From Pseudopedobacter saltans DSM 12145 (lineage in GTDB: Bacteria; Bacteroidota; Bacteroidia; Sphingobacteriales; Sphingobacteriaceae): a DNA stretch of 64,000 bases. The position numbers were made by a program, and so were the translations under genes. Below the pieces are notes generated by a model. The model searched no databases and was not told the DNA's origin. It saw only the letters and a list, made by a program, of their open reading frames with translations. Shown here one piece after another: positions 25,698 to 35,415 of this stretch. Location: the NCBI RefSeq assembly GCF_000190735.1, contig NC_015177.1, positions 4,154,001-4,218,000 of the forward strand, in the 5' to 3' direction. How positions within the stretch are numbered: the stretch's first letter is position 1; each line of letters opens with the position of its first letter.

Positions 25698-27815
25698 TTA
25701 CGGATTATCAAACGAAATACTTGATTGTTCGGGTGGTTTTGGTGGTGGTTCTTTTTGTTTGTTTTTGTTTTCGACTTCTTCCCAGGTTAGTTCTTTTACG
25801 GCATAGACATAGCCGTTCTTTTTGGATAATCGTAGATAGCCGTATTTCTTTAATGCTTTTCCTAATTTCATCACCGTTCCGTCTGTAACATTGAGTTTGG
25901 CTTTGTCGGCTAACTTGGCTGCGATTTGTGTGGTGTTCAAAAAATTATTAGCGGTTTCTCTGTCCGCAATATCGAACCAAGTCAATAGTAATTCTTCTTC
26001 CGGACTGCGGATCTGGTATTGCTCGTTGTTCATATCTATTTCTTTGATTTCTTCCTGGTTGAACCAATAACGGAAACCATTTTTATACAGTTCAATTGCC
26101 TGTGCGTAAACCATATCGATGTCGATATTGTGAGCGTACTCTATATGTTCTACCTCAAAACAAAGAAATCTCCTCGAACCTGTGGTATCATTCAGAAATT
26201 GGGCAGTATTCACACTGCCTGCAAAAGAAGCTCTGCGTGGTAAGGTTTCATTGTTGTGTCCGTAGGCTTTACGCATACGAATATGTGTTTTTGTTATCAG
26301 TTCTTTGAGCGTTCCTATTTCGGTACGGTTCAGGTTTTCGAGTTCATCCAGATTGATGAGCATACATTCGGCTAAGTGAATTAAGGTATCTTTGTTGTTT
26401 GGGTTAATGGTTCCTGAAAACATATATTCTTTGAGTTCTCTTGGTATCAATCGTTCGATCCAGGTTGTTTTTCCTACGCCTTGTTTACCGCTGAATACAA
26501 TTACGGTTTGATTGATGGCTTTTTCATTTGTGACACAAGCTACCATTGCTACAAACCATTTTTTGAAACAGATTTGCCATAATTCCTGCTTCGTGGTTTT
26601 AACTGTATTGGCTAACTGAGTGATATAATCGACCTCATCCTCATTGGTTTCCAGTTCCTGAAAATAATCACGGAACGGATCATATTGCTGACAATAATCG
26701 GAATGCAACAGATTTCGCAGAGTATTGATGTTGCATTTTACTTTTGCTTTGAGGATTTCTCTCAAAATAGAATTTTCGACAAAATCGGTAATCGGTTTCC
26801 AGAGATTGGCTTTGATGGTTTTGTATTCGAGCTTTCCGGTTACGATATTGTACCGAAAGTTGTACCTATAATCCAGAAATGTTTCTAAACGGTCAATGTA
26901 ACTCGGTTTTTCTTCTTCCTCTTCAATATCCTCATTTTTCGCTTTATCGTTTTCTGATTTTGGAATGGTTGGATTACTGTTTTTACTATGTTCATTGGTA
27001 TTGCTGTACGCACTTTTCACGGTTGCCATTACTTCGCTGGCATCATATCCATAATCAGACAAAATATAGCCTGTAGCTACTGCCAAGGGAACACCTTTGC
27101 GATTGAGATTATTTGCCAGCAGATGTACAAAATTGTTCCGATTTCCATTGATATAACTTTCTTTCTTTTCTGTAAATCGAATGCAATGTTCATATACCGC
27201 TAAATAATCATTGTTGATAGGCTCTGTTTTAAATGGTTCGTTTGTAAACGCTGTTTGTATTGGTTTTTGCTTGATTACCAGATAGACTTCTGCATCTTCA
27301 TTCAAATACAAATCGGTATCGTAAGACACAAAACATAATCTAGTAACGTCTTTCCCTGATTTATCAATCGGAAGTTGAAGCAACTCTTCATAATACTTTT
27401 GTAATAGTAAAAACGCTTCTTTGTGATTTTCCTGTGATGAATTGACTTTAACCAAAATCTTCAAACCATTGCCCGAAGGACTTGTAAAGCAGGAAAAGGT
27501 ATAAGGATTTTCTTTTGCTAACGCTTTAGCATTAGTTAATTGTTCCTTGGAAAGTTTATCAATATCCAAAACCAACAACGGATTGTAAGCGGTTAGATAA
27601 TCGGGTTTTCGTCCGCCTTTAAAGGTTGCCGATGGAGTGAAAGCAGGCAAAGATTTCTTTGCCCGCACATACGCTTCCATTTTGTTTTCGGCTAATGATT
27701 TTCGCAGATAGGTAATTACATTGATGTATTTGCCTGTCTTGATGTCGTGGAGTACTTCAATGATTTTCTGGTTTTGCACGACCTCATTGAAGTTCTGAAA
27801 GATACTTACTACCAT
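25698..27815 (-). CDS. VirE N-terminal / VirE-type primase-helicase
   Basis: Encodes 705 residues. The N-terminal half has the VirE_N/BT4734-like primase pattern (NPLLVLDIDKLSKE and FTSPSGNGLKILVKV). The C-terminal half is the virulence-associated E ATPase with Walker A VFSGKQGVGKTTW and Walker B INLDELENL, a superfamily 3-like helicase. Such genes are common on Bacteroidota integrative elements and prophages, where they replicate the excised circle. The acidic run EEEEEKPSY lies near the domain boundary. No ori is obvious beside it. Confidence 0.88.
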   Translation of the reverse strand: MVVSIFQNFNEVVQNQKIIEVLHDIKTGKYINVITYLRKSLAENKMEAYVRAKKSLPAFTPSATFKGGRKPDYLTAYNPLLVLDIDKLSKEQLTNAKALAKENPYTFSCFTSPSGNGLKILVKVNSSQENHKEAFLLLQKYYEELLQLPIDKSGKDVTRLCFVSYDTDLYLNEDAEVYLVIKQKPIQTAFTNEPFKTEPINNDYLAVYEHCIRFTEKKESYINGNRNNFVHLLANNLNRKGVPLAVATGYILSDYGYDASEVMATVKSAYSNTNEHSKNSNPTIPKSENDKAKNEDIEEEEEKPSYIDRLETFLDYRYNFRYNIVTGKLEYKTIKANLWKPITDFVENSILREILKAKVKCNINTLRNLLHSDYCQQYDPFRDYFQELETNEDEVDYITQLANTVKTTKQELWQICFKKWFVAMVACVTNEKAINQTVIVFSGKQGVGKTTWIERLIPRELKEYMFSGTINPNNKDTLIHLAECMLINLDELENLNRTEIGTLKELITKTHIRMRKAYGHNNETLPRRASFAGSVNTAQFLNDTTGSRRFLCFEVEHIEYAHNIDIDMVYAQAIELYKNGFRYWFNQEEIKEIDMNNEQYQIRSPEEELLLTWFDIADRETANNFLNTTQIAAKLADKAKLNVTDGTVMKLGKALKKYGYLRLSKKNGYVYAVKELTWEEVENKNKQKEPPPKPPEQSSISFDNP

Positions 27816-27853
27816 TTTTTTATACGTTAAATGTTAGACATTAGATTTTAGAC

Positions 27854-28135
27854 TTATTTCTTTGAAAAAGCCTTGTTATAATGCTCATTTAAGAGTTTTT
27901 CTACGTCTGAAAGTTTGTAGTAAATCTTGTTTCCGACCTGAGAGAACGAAATACGACCTTCGTCACGCCAGGTTTGAGCGGTGCGTTTGGAAATCTTCAT
28001 CAGTAAAAGAAATTCCTGATTGTCTAAGAATGTATCTTTCTTAGGTTCATTTTTGGCATTGATACGTTTTACGAGTTCGTCCAGTTTTTCGATGATTTCG
28101 GTGTACTGGTCTTTGGATAAAATTACTGCTTCCAT
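27854..28135 (-). CDS. excisionase-like helix-turn-helix protein
   Basis: Encodes 93 residues with a helical N-terminus and the MerR/excisionase motif FLLLMKISKRTAQTWRDEGR followed by ISFSQVGNKIYYKLSDVEKL. This is the helix_turn_helix_17 type used by Bacteroidota elements for excision control. It precedes the VirE gene by 38 bases, on the same strand, a usual pairing. It probably assists the recombinase at the element ends; the recombinase lies 10 kb away. Confidence 0.85.
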   Translation of the reverse strand: MEAVILSKDQYTEIIEKLDELVKRINAKNEPKKDTFLDNQEFLLLMKISKRTAQTWRDEGRISFSQVGNKIYYKLSDVEKLLNEHYNKAFSKK

Positions 28136-28186
28136 TTTCTTTAATTTTTAAGATTATGGAAGCAAAGGACTGCAACAGTACAAAGT

Positions 28187-28214
28187 CAAAAAATCCCGAA
28201 ATGGTCTTTCGGGA
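28187..28214 (-). terminator. intrinsic terminator after rteC
   Basis: On the minus strand ATCCCGAAA / TTTCGGGAT with a short loop, followed by a run of T. It lies just downstream of the RteC stop and upstream of the excisionase-like gene. Confidence 0.75.
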
Positions 28215-28224
28215 TAAAATTTAT

Positions 28225-29133
28225 TTACAGCAATTTATCAATGTCTATCCGCTTATGCGGTTTCGGACGTTTATCGGATTTGGAAGGAGTGATAACGGTT
28301 TTGATGGTTTCGGGACTTAATTCCTGTCCGTTTTTATCTACGAAAGAGTTTACGATTACTGCAACAAAATCATTGATATTGCCATCCAGAATGGGTTTAC
28401 CGTTTACAAATAACTCTCTGTGTAACTGGTAAAATATATCAACGAGCTGATTGATGTTGCAGTTGATTTTTAGTTTATTGAACGGAATGCCCTCCGCATT
28501 TTTTCTCATTTGTTGCTTAGAAAATTCATCGGTTAAACGAATTAAATGCTGTATCTGGTCTATCTCCTTTTGACATTGGTCTGAATAATCGGGTAATTTA
28601 GGATTGATGAAATCTATACTTGCCTGTTCGTAATCGAACTTCTCATTGGTCAAAAACATTATCTTTTCGGTGTAATCTTCCATACCGTTTACTTTACTTT
28701 TTACTTCTCTGAATGAAAAATATCGTTCCTCACATTCGGCATTAATGTACTGCATCGGTGGTTTTCGTTTTATATGTCGATTACGAATTAGTTCTAATTC
28801 TTTTCTTTTACGCTCGATAATGGTGTAGCATTTCATCATTCGGCCACGCATTGTAGCATTTACAAAGATTTCTTCGTTTTCTGAAATTAGCTTCTCGAAT
28901 TTGTTGAGCCATTTTATTGGGTCTTCAACAAAATCACAATGGTGTGAAAAGAAATCAGGTAGTTTTGCATAAGGTAATTTAAGGATTTTACTTATCAATT
29001 TTTGACAGTAAGCAATGTTATCTGTGATGTCTTCAATCAAAATATCAAATAAAGCATTTTCGGACTGTTCTTGTAGAACAGCCGTTTGTTCAGGGAATTG
29101 AACAACATGCTTTATTTGATGATTATGGGGCAT
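28225..29133 (-). CDS. rteC: RteC family protein
   Basis: Encodes 302 residues, all helical, with FDYEQASIDFINPKLPDY and LVDIFYQLHRELFVNGKPIL, features of the RteC family. In CTnDOT of Bacteroides, RteC binds upstream of the excision genes and turns them on. Here its gene starts six bases after the fabF stop, so it may be co-expressed with the cargo gene. The C-terminus is basic (TPSKSDKRPKPHKRIDIDKL). Role in excision control is inferred from the family. Confidence 0.85.
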   Translation of the reverse strand: MPHNHQIKHVVQFPEQTAVLQEQSENALFDILIEDITDNIAYCQKLISKILKLPYAKLPDFFSHHCDFVEDPIKWLNKFEKLISENEEIFVNATMRGRMMKCYTIIERKRKELELIRNRHIKRKPPMQYINAECEERYFSFREVKSKVNGMEDYTEKIMFLTNEKFDYEQASIDFINPKLPDYSDQCQKEIDQIQHLIRLTDEFSKQQMRKNAEGIPFNKLKINCNINQLVDIFYQLHRELFVNGKPILDGNINDFVAVIVNSFVDKNGQELSPETIKTVITPSKSDKRPKPHKRIDIDKLL

Positions 29134-29139
29134 AAAAAT

Positions 29140-30381
29140 TTATTCGTATTTTTTAAAAATAGTAGTCGCAATATGTCCACCAAATCCAAAGGTGTTGCTC
29201 ATTGAGTAGTTTACACGTCTTTTTTGTGCAGTATTCAACGTAAGGTTAAAAACATCTTTAAATTCCGGTTCAATATCTACTGAATTAATTGTTGGCGGAA
29301 CGATATCCTCTTTCACAGACAAAATGCAGGCAATTGCTTCGATTGCTCCAGCTGCGCCTAATAAGTGTCCCGTCATTGATTTAGTTGCGCTAATGTTTAG
29401 TTTGTTTTTCGTTCCAAAAACTCGTTCTACCGCTTTTAACTCGCTTAAATCTCCTTGAGGTGTTGAGGTAGCGTGTGTATTCAGATAATCGATATCATCA
29501 GCAGAAATATTAGCATCTTCTAAAGCGGCTAACATACCTAAATACGCACCTTCACCTTCAGGATGTGTTCCTGTAAGATGATATGCATCCGCAGCCATAC
29601 CGCCACCAACAATTTCTGCAATGATTGGAGCATTACGTTTTATTGCGTGTTCATATTCTTCTAATATAATAGCACCTGCGCCTTCTCCCATTACAAAACC
29701 ATCTCTGTTTATATCAAACGGACGAGATGCGATTTGTGGATTATCATTTAAAGTAGACAATGCTCTTGAAGCATTAAAACCTCCAATACTACTTTCGTTA
29801 ATTGGAGCTTCAGAACCACCTGTAATCATCATATCGGCTTTTCCCCAACGGATGTAGTTAAAAGCATCGATAATTGCAGTATTAGAAGTTGCGCAAGCCG
29901 AAACAGTTGTGAAATTTATTCCCCTTAAACCATACTTTATAGAAATGACACCTGAAGCAATATCAACGATCATTTTCGGTATAAAAAATGGATTAAAACG
30001 AGGTGTGCCGTCACCTGTTGCAAACTCCATCACCTGTTGTTGGAAAGTGCCAATGCCACCATTTCCCGATCCCCAAATAACACCGATACGATTCTTGTTC
30101 AATGTTTCAAAATTGATATTGGCATTGTTTACGGCTTCTTCTACAGAAACTAAAGCATACTGTGTAAATAAGTCGTACTTTCTTGCTTCTGCTTTTTCAA
30201 TGTGATTTAATGGGGCAAAACCCTTGAGTTCACAAGCAAACTTTGTTTTGAATTTCGAAGTGTCAAATTTGGTAATGAGATTAGTTCCGCTAACTCCATT
30301 TATAAGTGATTTCCAAAAATCATCAACGTTATTTCCAAGGGGCGTTAATGCTCCAAGCCCCGTAATTACTACTCTTTTCAT
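29140..30381 (-). CDS. fabF: beta-ketoacyl-ACP synthase II (FabF type) carried by the element
   Basis: Encodes 413 residues of the full KAS II fold with the catalytic triad C163 (VSACATSN), H303 (NTHATSTPQGD) and H339 (MTGHLLGAAG). The enzyme elongates acyl-ACP with malonyl-ACP in fatty-acid synthesis. No other fatty-acid synthesis gene or acyl carrier protein is beside it, so it is probably a spare or specialised copy that joins the chromosomal pathway, possibly giving resistance to KAS inhibitors or altering lipid composition. It lies upstream of rteC by six bases. Confidence 0.88.
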   Translation of the reverse strand: MKRVVITGLGALTPLGNNVDDFWKSLINGVSGTNLITKFDTSKFKTKFACELKGFAPLNHIEKAEARKYDLFTQYALVSVEEAVNNANINFETLNKNRIGVIWGSGNGGIGTFQQQVMEFATGDGTPRFNPFFIPKMIVDIASGVISIKYGLRGINFTTVSACATSNTAIIDAFNYIRWGKADMMITGGSEAPINESSIGGFNASRALSTLNDNPQIASRPFDINRDGFVMGEGAGAIILEEYEHAIKRNAPIIAEIVGGGMAADAYHLTGTHPEGEGAYLGMLAALEDANISADDIDYLNTHATSTPQGDLSELKAVERVFGTKNKLNISATKSMTGHLLGAAGAIEAIACILSVKEDIVPPTINSVDIEPEFKDVFNLTLNTAQKRRVNYSMSNTFGFGGHIATTIFKKYE

Positions 30382-30514
30382 ACGTTTGTTATTTTACTAG
30401 TTCTGTGGAAAATACTATCGAAAAATTTGACAAAAGTATTTTCTTGATTTCCTCTATATCTACTGTTCTTCCCATTTGCTGCTCTATAGAGTAGTGACTG
30501 TTCGGTTAGGTTCA

Positions 30515-30673
30515 TTAATCCCACAAGGCACAAAATATTGATAATATTTTCGAAGTATCAATTTTTTGCATTTTACGCTCGACAATATCCTGTCTGATAC
30601 TTTGTTGTAAGACCAATGCTTCCTGATAAGGAAAATTTCCTTTATCTAGGTAAGTTGTTAAAACCTTAGCCAT
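30515..30673 (-). CDS. small ORF overlapping the MFS gene stop
   Basis: 52 codons, starting MAKVLTTYLDKGNFPYQEAL and overlapping the MFS stop by eight bases, so translation could be coupled. The YLDKGxxxYQEALxLQ pattern recalls the start of octanoyltransferase LipB (a lipoate-ligase fold), but the rest is missing, so it is either a truncated remnant or a genuine small protein. Not a recognised family. Confidence 0.35.
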   Translation of the reverse strand: MAKVLTTYLDKGNFPYQEALVLQQSIRQDIVERKMQKIDTSKILSIFCALWD

Positions 30674-32072
30674 CCTTTGAAGTTTTGTGACGTTTTATAT
30701 CCTGAATAAAATACAAAACAATAAAGGTTACAATAAGACACGCAATGCCTGCATATAAGCTATAATGAAATGCAGAAACATAATCCTGAGTTGATTGAAC
30801 TATATTAAAGAATAATCCTGCAATAAAGCAAATTCCCATTGAGGAAGCGACCTGTTGAATTGTATTATAAGTACCTGATGCGATACCTACAAACTGAGGT
30901 GGAACATTCTTTAATGTCAAGTTTATGAGGCTTGGCAAAATTAAACCACCGCAGAATCCTTGTAGCGGAATTATAGTTAAGAGAATTAAATCACTGGGCT
31001 GTTGATTAAAATAATATAGCTGTAACACATAAACGAAAATCATTAGTACAGCGCTCAATTGTATCGGTTTTTTCCCATATTTATTGACAAGCCTAACCGA
31101 AAGAAATGAAGCTGCCATGAATAAAACCCCTGAGGCTACAAAATATTTCCCAGTCTGAAATGGTGTCAAATGCAAACCATTTTGCAAATAAATCGTAGAC
31201 AATAGGTAATATGAGGTATGCATCATAAAGTAAAATGTAACAAGAACCAACCCCAAATTATAATCCATTATCTTAAACAAGCGTACGTCCATTAATGGAT
31301 ATCTGCCTAGTTTCAATTTTTTCTTTTGATCTACTATAAAGTAGATAAATAGTGCCAATGAAGAAAAAAGCATGACAAAACTCCAAAGTGGATATCCTAA
31401 CTCTCGACCTTCCGTCAACGGATAGATGAAAGATCCAAGAGCCAATGTAAACAGAACAACACCGGAAAAATCTAATTTTTCTTCAGCATTTAATTTGGTA
31501 TTCTGTAGATGTTTTTTCGCTGCAATTAGTGCAGCAATTCCAATTGGAAGATTAATAAAAAAGATGAATCGCCAACCAGAAATAAATGTATCTAATTCTG
31601 AAAGATATCCTCCTAAAAACTGTCCAATCAACGAGGCGATTCCTAATGTAATACCGAGATAGCCAAGGGCTTTGGTTCTTTCTTTTGTTTCCGGAAATAG
31701 TTCCTGTAAATATGCAAGAGCTTGTGATTGCATAAATGCGCCACTGATTCCCTGAAAAAATCGAGCAATAATAATTGTTGTTGCGCTGTTCGCAAAACCA
31801 CATATACAAGAAGTGACAACAAAGAAGAACATTCCCCACAGGAATATCTTCTTACGTCCGTATATATCACCTGATCGGCTACCCAATACCTGAAAAGAAG
31901 CATATCCCAAAAGATAAAAAACGATAATCATTTCCATTTGGGCATCGGTTGCTGAGAGATCTTGCTGTATAGATGGAACAGCAATATTCACGATGAAAAT
32001 ATCGATCACTGTAAGCAATGGACCGACAAGTAAAATAAAGTGTTGCAACCACTTGTTTGAATGCTGTTCCAT
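30666..32072 (-). CDS. MFS drug exporter, DHA2 (14-helix) type
   Basis: Encodes 468 residues with 14 predicted membrane helices. The N-terminal helix LTVIDIFIVNIAVPSIQQDL carries the DHA2 motif D-x-x-I-V-N-x-A, and GSRSGDIYGRKKIFLWGMFF is motif A. DHA2 exporters pump drugs or lipids out using the proton gradient. It is the last main gene of a TetR-controlled cluster, nine bases after the hydrolase, so it may export a product or inducer of that pathway. Confidence 0.88.
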   Translation of the reverse strand: MEQHSNKWLQHFILLVGPLLTVIDIFIVNIAVPSIQQDLSATDAQMEMIIVFYLLGYASFQVLGSRSGDIYGRKKIFLWGMFFFVVTSCICGFANSATTIIIARFFQGISGAFMQSQALAYLQELFPETKERTKALGYLGITLGIASLIGQFLGGYLSELDTFISGWRFIFFINLPIGIAALIAAKKHLQNTKLNAEEKLDFSGVVLFTLALGSFIYPLTEGRELGYPLWSFVMLFSSLALFIYFIVDQKKKLKLGRYPLMDVRLFKIMDYNLGLVLVTFYFMMHTSYYLLSTIYLQNGLHLTPFQTGKYFVASGVLFMAASFLSVRLVNKYGKKPIQLSAVLMIFVYVLQLYYFNQQPSDLILLTIIPLQGFCGGLILPSLINLTLKNVPPQFVGIASGTYNTIQQVASSMGICFIAGLFFNIVQSTQDYVSAFHYSLYAGIACLIVTFIVLYFIQDIKRHKTSKDG

Positions 32073-32081
32073 TTAAAATAA

Positions 32082-33026
32082 TTATTTTGAGTTCAAAAAT
32101 CTATTTACATCTCCACCAAAAAGGTCATAATATTGAAAAAGGAAACCGTGTCCTGCATCAGGATATAAAATAAGCTGGGCGTTTGGTAATAGATTAAATA
32201 ATTCCATGGAATTTTGGACAGGCATTTGGACGTCTGTTTTTCCTCCAGTAACTAAGATTGGAGTGGTTATCTTTTTATAATCAGAAACGATTAACTCGCC
32301 ATTTCCCCAATTTTCACGTGCGATAGCTTGTGCTTTTGCTGATTCAGCTCCGACTTCAACATCTTTAGGATATTTACTCTCGGCTTTGCGATTCCAAAAG
32401 TCTTCGCCCAACTTACGGCTGTTATCAGAAGCATTAAAAAAGAGTGCTTGAAATTCTTTCAATCCTAAGGATGAGGCTCTTTGAACCAAAGCTGCAATTT
32501 CTGGATCACGTTTATTAATACTTCTAGCTCCCAAAGGTGCAGATCCGGCAATGACTGCTTTTCGAACAATATCTTGGTGTTGCATTAATAATTCTTGAGC
32601 AACACAACCACCTATTGAAAAACCAAGTATATCAACTTTTTCATATTTAAGTGCTTTTATGAATTGAAAAGCATCTTCTGCCATTTGTGCAAAACTTTCA
32701 GGGGTTTGTCCACTGGAACTTGCGACACCTCTATTATTAAAGGTGATTACAGTGCGTTCTGATGCTAATTTATTAATTAAAGCAGGATCCCAATTATCAA
32801 GATTTCCACGTGTATGGTTCAATAAAATAATCGGAATATTTGTGTTACTGTTGTTTTCTACTATTCTATATGCAAAATCATCGTCATTTACTTTGATGGT
32901 TTTTGTTTCGTATTCGATTTGTTTCACAGTCGTTTTTATTTGAGCGTTTAAATTGTTTGTAAATCCGATGCTTAATAAGGAAACACTAAGGCTTAATAAA
33001 AAGCAAATTGTCTTTGTATTCTTCAT
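32082..33026 (-). CDS. secreted alpha/beta hydrolase
   Basis: Encodes 314 residues with a Sec signal peptide (FLLSLSVSLLSIGFTNNLNA, cleavage near 29). The hydrolase fold shows the oxyanion region LLNHTRGNLDNWD, nucleophile elbow GFSIGGCVAQ with Ser, and the catalytic His in YPDAGHGFLF. Likely an esterase, lactonase or haloperoxidase-like enzyme acting in the periplasm. It lies between the thioesterase and the MFS exporter at 10 and 9 bases. Substrate unknown. Confidence 0.85.
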   Translation of the reverse strand: MKNTKTICFLLSLSVSLLSIGFTNNLNAQIKTTVKQIEYETKTIKVNDDDFAYRIVENNSNTNIPIILLNHTRGNLDNWDPALINKLASERTVITFNNRGVASSSGQTPESFAQMAEDAFQFIKALKYEKVDILGFSIGGCVAQELLMQHQDIVRKAVIAGSAPLGARSINKRDPEIAALVQRASSLGLKEFQALFFNASDNSRKLGEDFWNRKAESKYPKDVEVGAESAKAQAIARENWGNGELIVSDYKKITTPILVTGGKTDVQMPVQNSMELFNLLPNAQLILYPDAGHGFLFQYYDLFGGDVNRFLNSK

Positions 33027-33036
33027 AATTCTATAT

Positions 33037-33531
33037 TTATTTGTTATTTAATATCATGCAAGTTGATACGGCATGTGCATATAAAGTCCCATTTTCATTT
33101 CGAAGGTCAGCTTCTACTAATGCAGTAGTTCTTCCCAAATGAATTAACCGACCTTCAGCGTACATTTTTCCACTTTTAAGGTTAACAGATTTGATAAAAT
33201 TTACTTTTAATTCTAAAGTGGTATATACAACATTTCGTGGTAGAACAGAGTGAACAGCACAGCCCATCGCAGTATCTAATACGGTAGAAATTACCCCGCC
33301 ATGCACACTTCCTATCGGATTATAATGGAATTCGTAAGGTGTAAATTCAAACAAAACTTTTCCTTCTTCAACTTTTGAAGGATGAAAATCTAAAGTTTTT
33401 GCAATAGGTGGTGCTGGAAGTTCTCCGTTTAATATTCTATTTAAGAGCTCTAATCCTGAAATTTCTTTTGCAATTTCAACGGTTTCTAAAGGATTTTCCC
33501 ATTCATAAGCTCGCTTTCTGTCTGTATTCAT
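33037..33531 (-). CDS. PaaI-type hotdog thioesterase
   Basis: Encodes 164 residues with the hotdog fold signature GSVHGGVISTVLDTAMGCAV (about 80-99), the standard PaaI active-site helix. It is expected to hydrolyse acyl- or aryl-CoA thioesters in the cytoplasm. Eight bases from the thiolase stop and ten from the hydrolase start, it fits a pathway that makes and cleaves short CoA esters. Substrate not determinable. Confidence 0.87.
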   Translation of the reverse strand: MNTDRKRAYEWENPLETVEIAKEISGLELLNRILNGELPAPPIAKTLDFHPSKVEEGKVLFEFTPYEFHYNPIGSVHGGVISTVLDTAMGCAVHSVLPRNVVYTTLELKVNFIKSVNLKSGKMYAEGRLIHLGRTTALVEADLRNENGTLYAHAVSTCMILNNK

Positions 33532-33539
33532 ATCTGTCT

Positions 33540-34721
33540 TTAATTAAAATTTATATTCTCTATGACGATAGCAGATGATCCTCCACCACCATTACAGATA
33601 GCTGCGACGCCATATTTGCCTTTTTCTTGTTGTAATACATTTAAGAGCGTTACAATAATCCTTGCTCCACTTGCTCCAATAGGATGTCCTAATGCAACTG
33701 CACCTCCATACACATTAACTTTATTTAAATCAAAATCTAAAATTTGTTGATTAGAAAGGATAACGGATGCATAAGCCTCATTTATTTCGAAAAAATCTAC
33801 GTCAGTTAGCGACAAATTCGCTTGTTTCAAAGCTTTTGTAATTGCTAAACTGGGAGATGTTGTGAACCATTCCGGTGCTTGTGCTGCATCGGCGTATGAA
33901 ACAATTTTTGCTAAAGGCTTAAGATTATATTTATTAACAGCTTCTTTGGATGCGAGTAACAGAACTGCTGCACCATCATTTAAATTACTTGAATTAGCTG
34001 CGGTTAAGTTTCCGTTAGTTTCAAATGCAGGTTTTAATAAAGAAACTTTTTCAGGAACAAGTTTGTAAATATCTTCATCCTTGTCCACAATTATATTTTC
34101 TGCATTTTTTCTAATCTGTATTGGGACAATTTCAGATTTGAATTTACCTTGGTCAGTAGCTTCTTGTGCTTTTTTATAAGACTGTAATGCGTAATTATCT
34201 AATTGTTCACGCGTGAGTCCATATTTCTTAACTCCTAATTCTGCTGCACTTCCCATATGAAAATCGTTGTAAACATCCCACAGTCCATCTTTAATCATTC
34301 CATCAATGAAGTTCAAACCACCAAGTTTTGTCCCTTTGCGTAAATACGCGTAATGCGGAACATTACTCATACTTTCCATACCTCCTGTAACTACTATTTC
34401 GTCAACGCCAATTTGGATTTGTTGTGCGCCCAAAATTGTTGCTTTCATCCCAGATGAGCATACTTTATTGATAGTTGTGGCATCTTTAGTGTTGGGAATT
34501 TTTGAAAATATTGAAGATTGTCTTGCAGGTGATTGACCAATGCCGGCACTCAACACATTTCCCATATATACACTATCAATCCATTCAGGATTTAGAGAAA
34601 TACTTTCGTAAGTATTTTGAATTGTTATAGCACCCAATTGAGTTGCTGAATATTCGGACAAGCTTCCTAATAAACCACCTATAGGAGTTCTTTTAGCCGA
34701 TACTATGAATACTTCTTTCAT
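33540..34721 (-). CDS. acetyl-CoA acetyltransferase (thiolase II)
   Basis: Encodes 393 residues with the three catalytic residues C88 (NKVCSSGMKA), H346 (LGHPIGASGAR) and C376 (AICNGGGGSSA). Thiolases cleave or form acetoacetyl-CoA. It opens the four-gene cluster thiolase, thioesterase, hydrolase, MFS. A TetR-type operator TATACCGTTCGGTATA lies 18 bases upstream of its ATG (34739-34754), and the cognate TetR gene is next door. The pathway may degrade a branched or aromatic compound or adjust acyl supply for the neighbouring FabF. Confidence 0.92.
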   Translation of the reverse strand: MKEVFIVSAKRTPIGGLLGSLSEYSATQLGAITIQNTYESISLNPEWIDSVYMGNVLSAGIGQSPARQSSIFSKIPNTKDATTINKVCSSGMKATILGAQQIQIGVDEIVVTGGMESMSNVPHYAYLRKGTKLGGLNFIDGMIKDGLWDVYNDFHMGSAAELGVKKYGLTREQLDNYALQSYKKAQEATDQGKFKSEIVPIQIRKNAENIIVDKDEDIYKLVPEKVSLLKPAFETNGNLTAANSSNLNDGAAVLLLASKEAVNKYNLKPLAKIVSYADAAQAPEWFTTSPSLAITKALKQANLSLTDVDFFEINEAYASVILSNQQILDFDLNKVNVYGGAVALGHPIGASGARIIVTLLNVLQQEKGKYGVAAICNGGGGSSAIVIENINFN

Positions 34722-34738
34722 ACTTAATTATATTAAAT

Positions 34739-34754
34739 TATACCGTTCGGTATA
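34739..34754. promoter_or_regulatory. TetR operator of the thiolase cluster
   Basis: Inverted repeat TATACC-GTTC-GGTATA, matching the TATACC-N4-GGTATA site upstream of the tetR gene at 35416-35431. Confidence 0.75.
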
Positions 34755-34773
34755 TTATTGGTCAAAAAAAATT

Positions 34774-35367
34774 TTATACCTTCAATTCAGTTTCAGCAAT
34801 TTTTTTTATTCTATTTACTGCAAGCTGAAAATATTTGGGATCATTCATTGTTTTTGCTAACAATATATTGCCTTCCACAATGCTAAAAATTAGAGTAGCA
34901 TATTCTTCGGCATTTACATCTTTTGAAAATTCATTTGCAGATTTCCCTTTTTCAATAGTTGAGGTAAGTAAATCAATAAATCGTTTTACACTTCTGCGAA
35001 CATTTTCTCTTAAATAATCTAAACTATCATCGGCTTCAACCGCAGCATTAAGCATAGGGCAGCCACCTTTATTGAAAACAGTTTCCCATTTTTCTACATA
35101 GTAATTTCCATAAGCAATCAAACCTTCTGTTGCAGTTGATGAGTTAGCTAATATCGCCTTTATTCGTTCTGTAATTTGAGAACAACTATACTCGAAAGAG
35201 GCAGCCGCTAATTCATTTTTGTCTGAAAAATTACCATAAATAGCTCCTTTTGTCAACTTAGTAACTTGCTGTATATCGGACAAGGACGTGTTTTCGTAAC
35301 CTTTGATATTAAATAAAGGTGCCGATTTCTGAATTATAAATTCCCTTGTTCTTTCTGCCTTTGACAT
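34774..35367 (-). CDS. TetR family regulator of the thiolase cluster
   Basis: Encodes 197 residues with an N-terminal TetR HTH (GYENTSLSDIQQVTKLTKGA, then IYGNFSDKNELAAASF) and an all-helical ligand domain. Same strand and immediately upstream of the thiolase cluster, with matching 16-base operators before its own gene and before the thiolase. This fits a repressor that releases both on binding an acyl or drug ligand. The ligand is unknown. Confidence 0.9.
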   Translation of the reverse strand: MSKAERTREFIIQKSAPLFNIKGYENTSLSDIQQVTKLTKGAIYGNFSDKNELAAASFEYSCSQITERIKAILANSSTATEGLIAYGNYYVEKWETVFNKGGCPMLNAAVEADDSLDYLRENVRRSVKRFIDLLTSTIEKGKSANEFSKDVNAEEYATLIFSIVEGNILLAKTMNDPKYFQLAVNRIKKIAETELKV

Positions 35368-35415
35368 AATTTCTAGATATTAAAGTAATGTAATCTAGTG
35401 CAAAGATATAAATAA

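Noticed and set aside
30396..30482. 28-codon frame MGRTVDIEEIKKILLSNFSI just before fabF
   Set aside because: Considered as a possible acyl carrier protein remnant, but it lacks the DSL serine motif and is too short.
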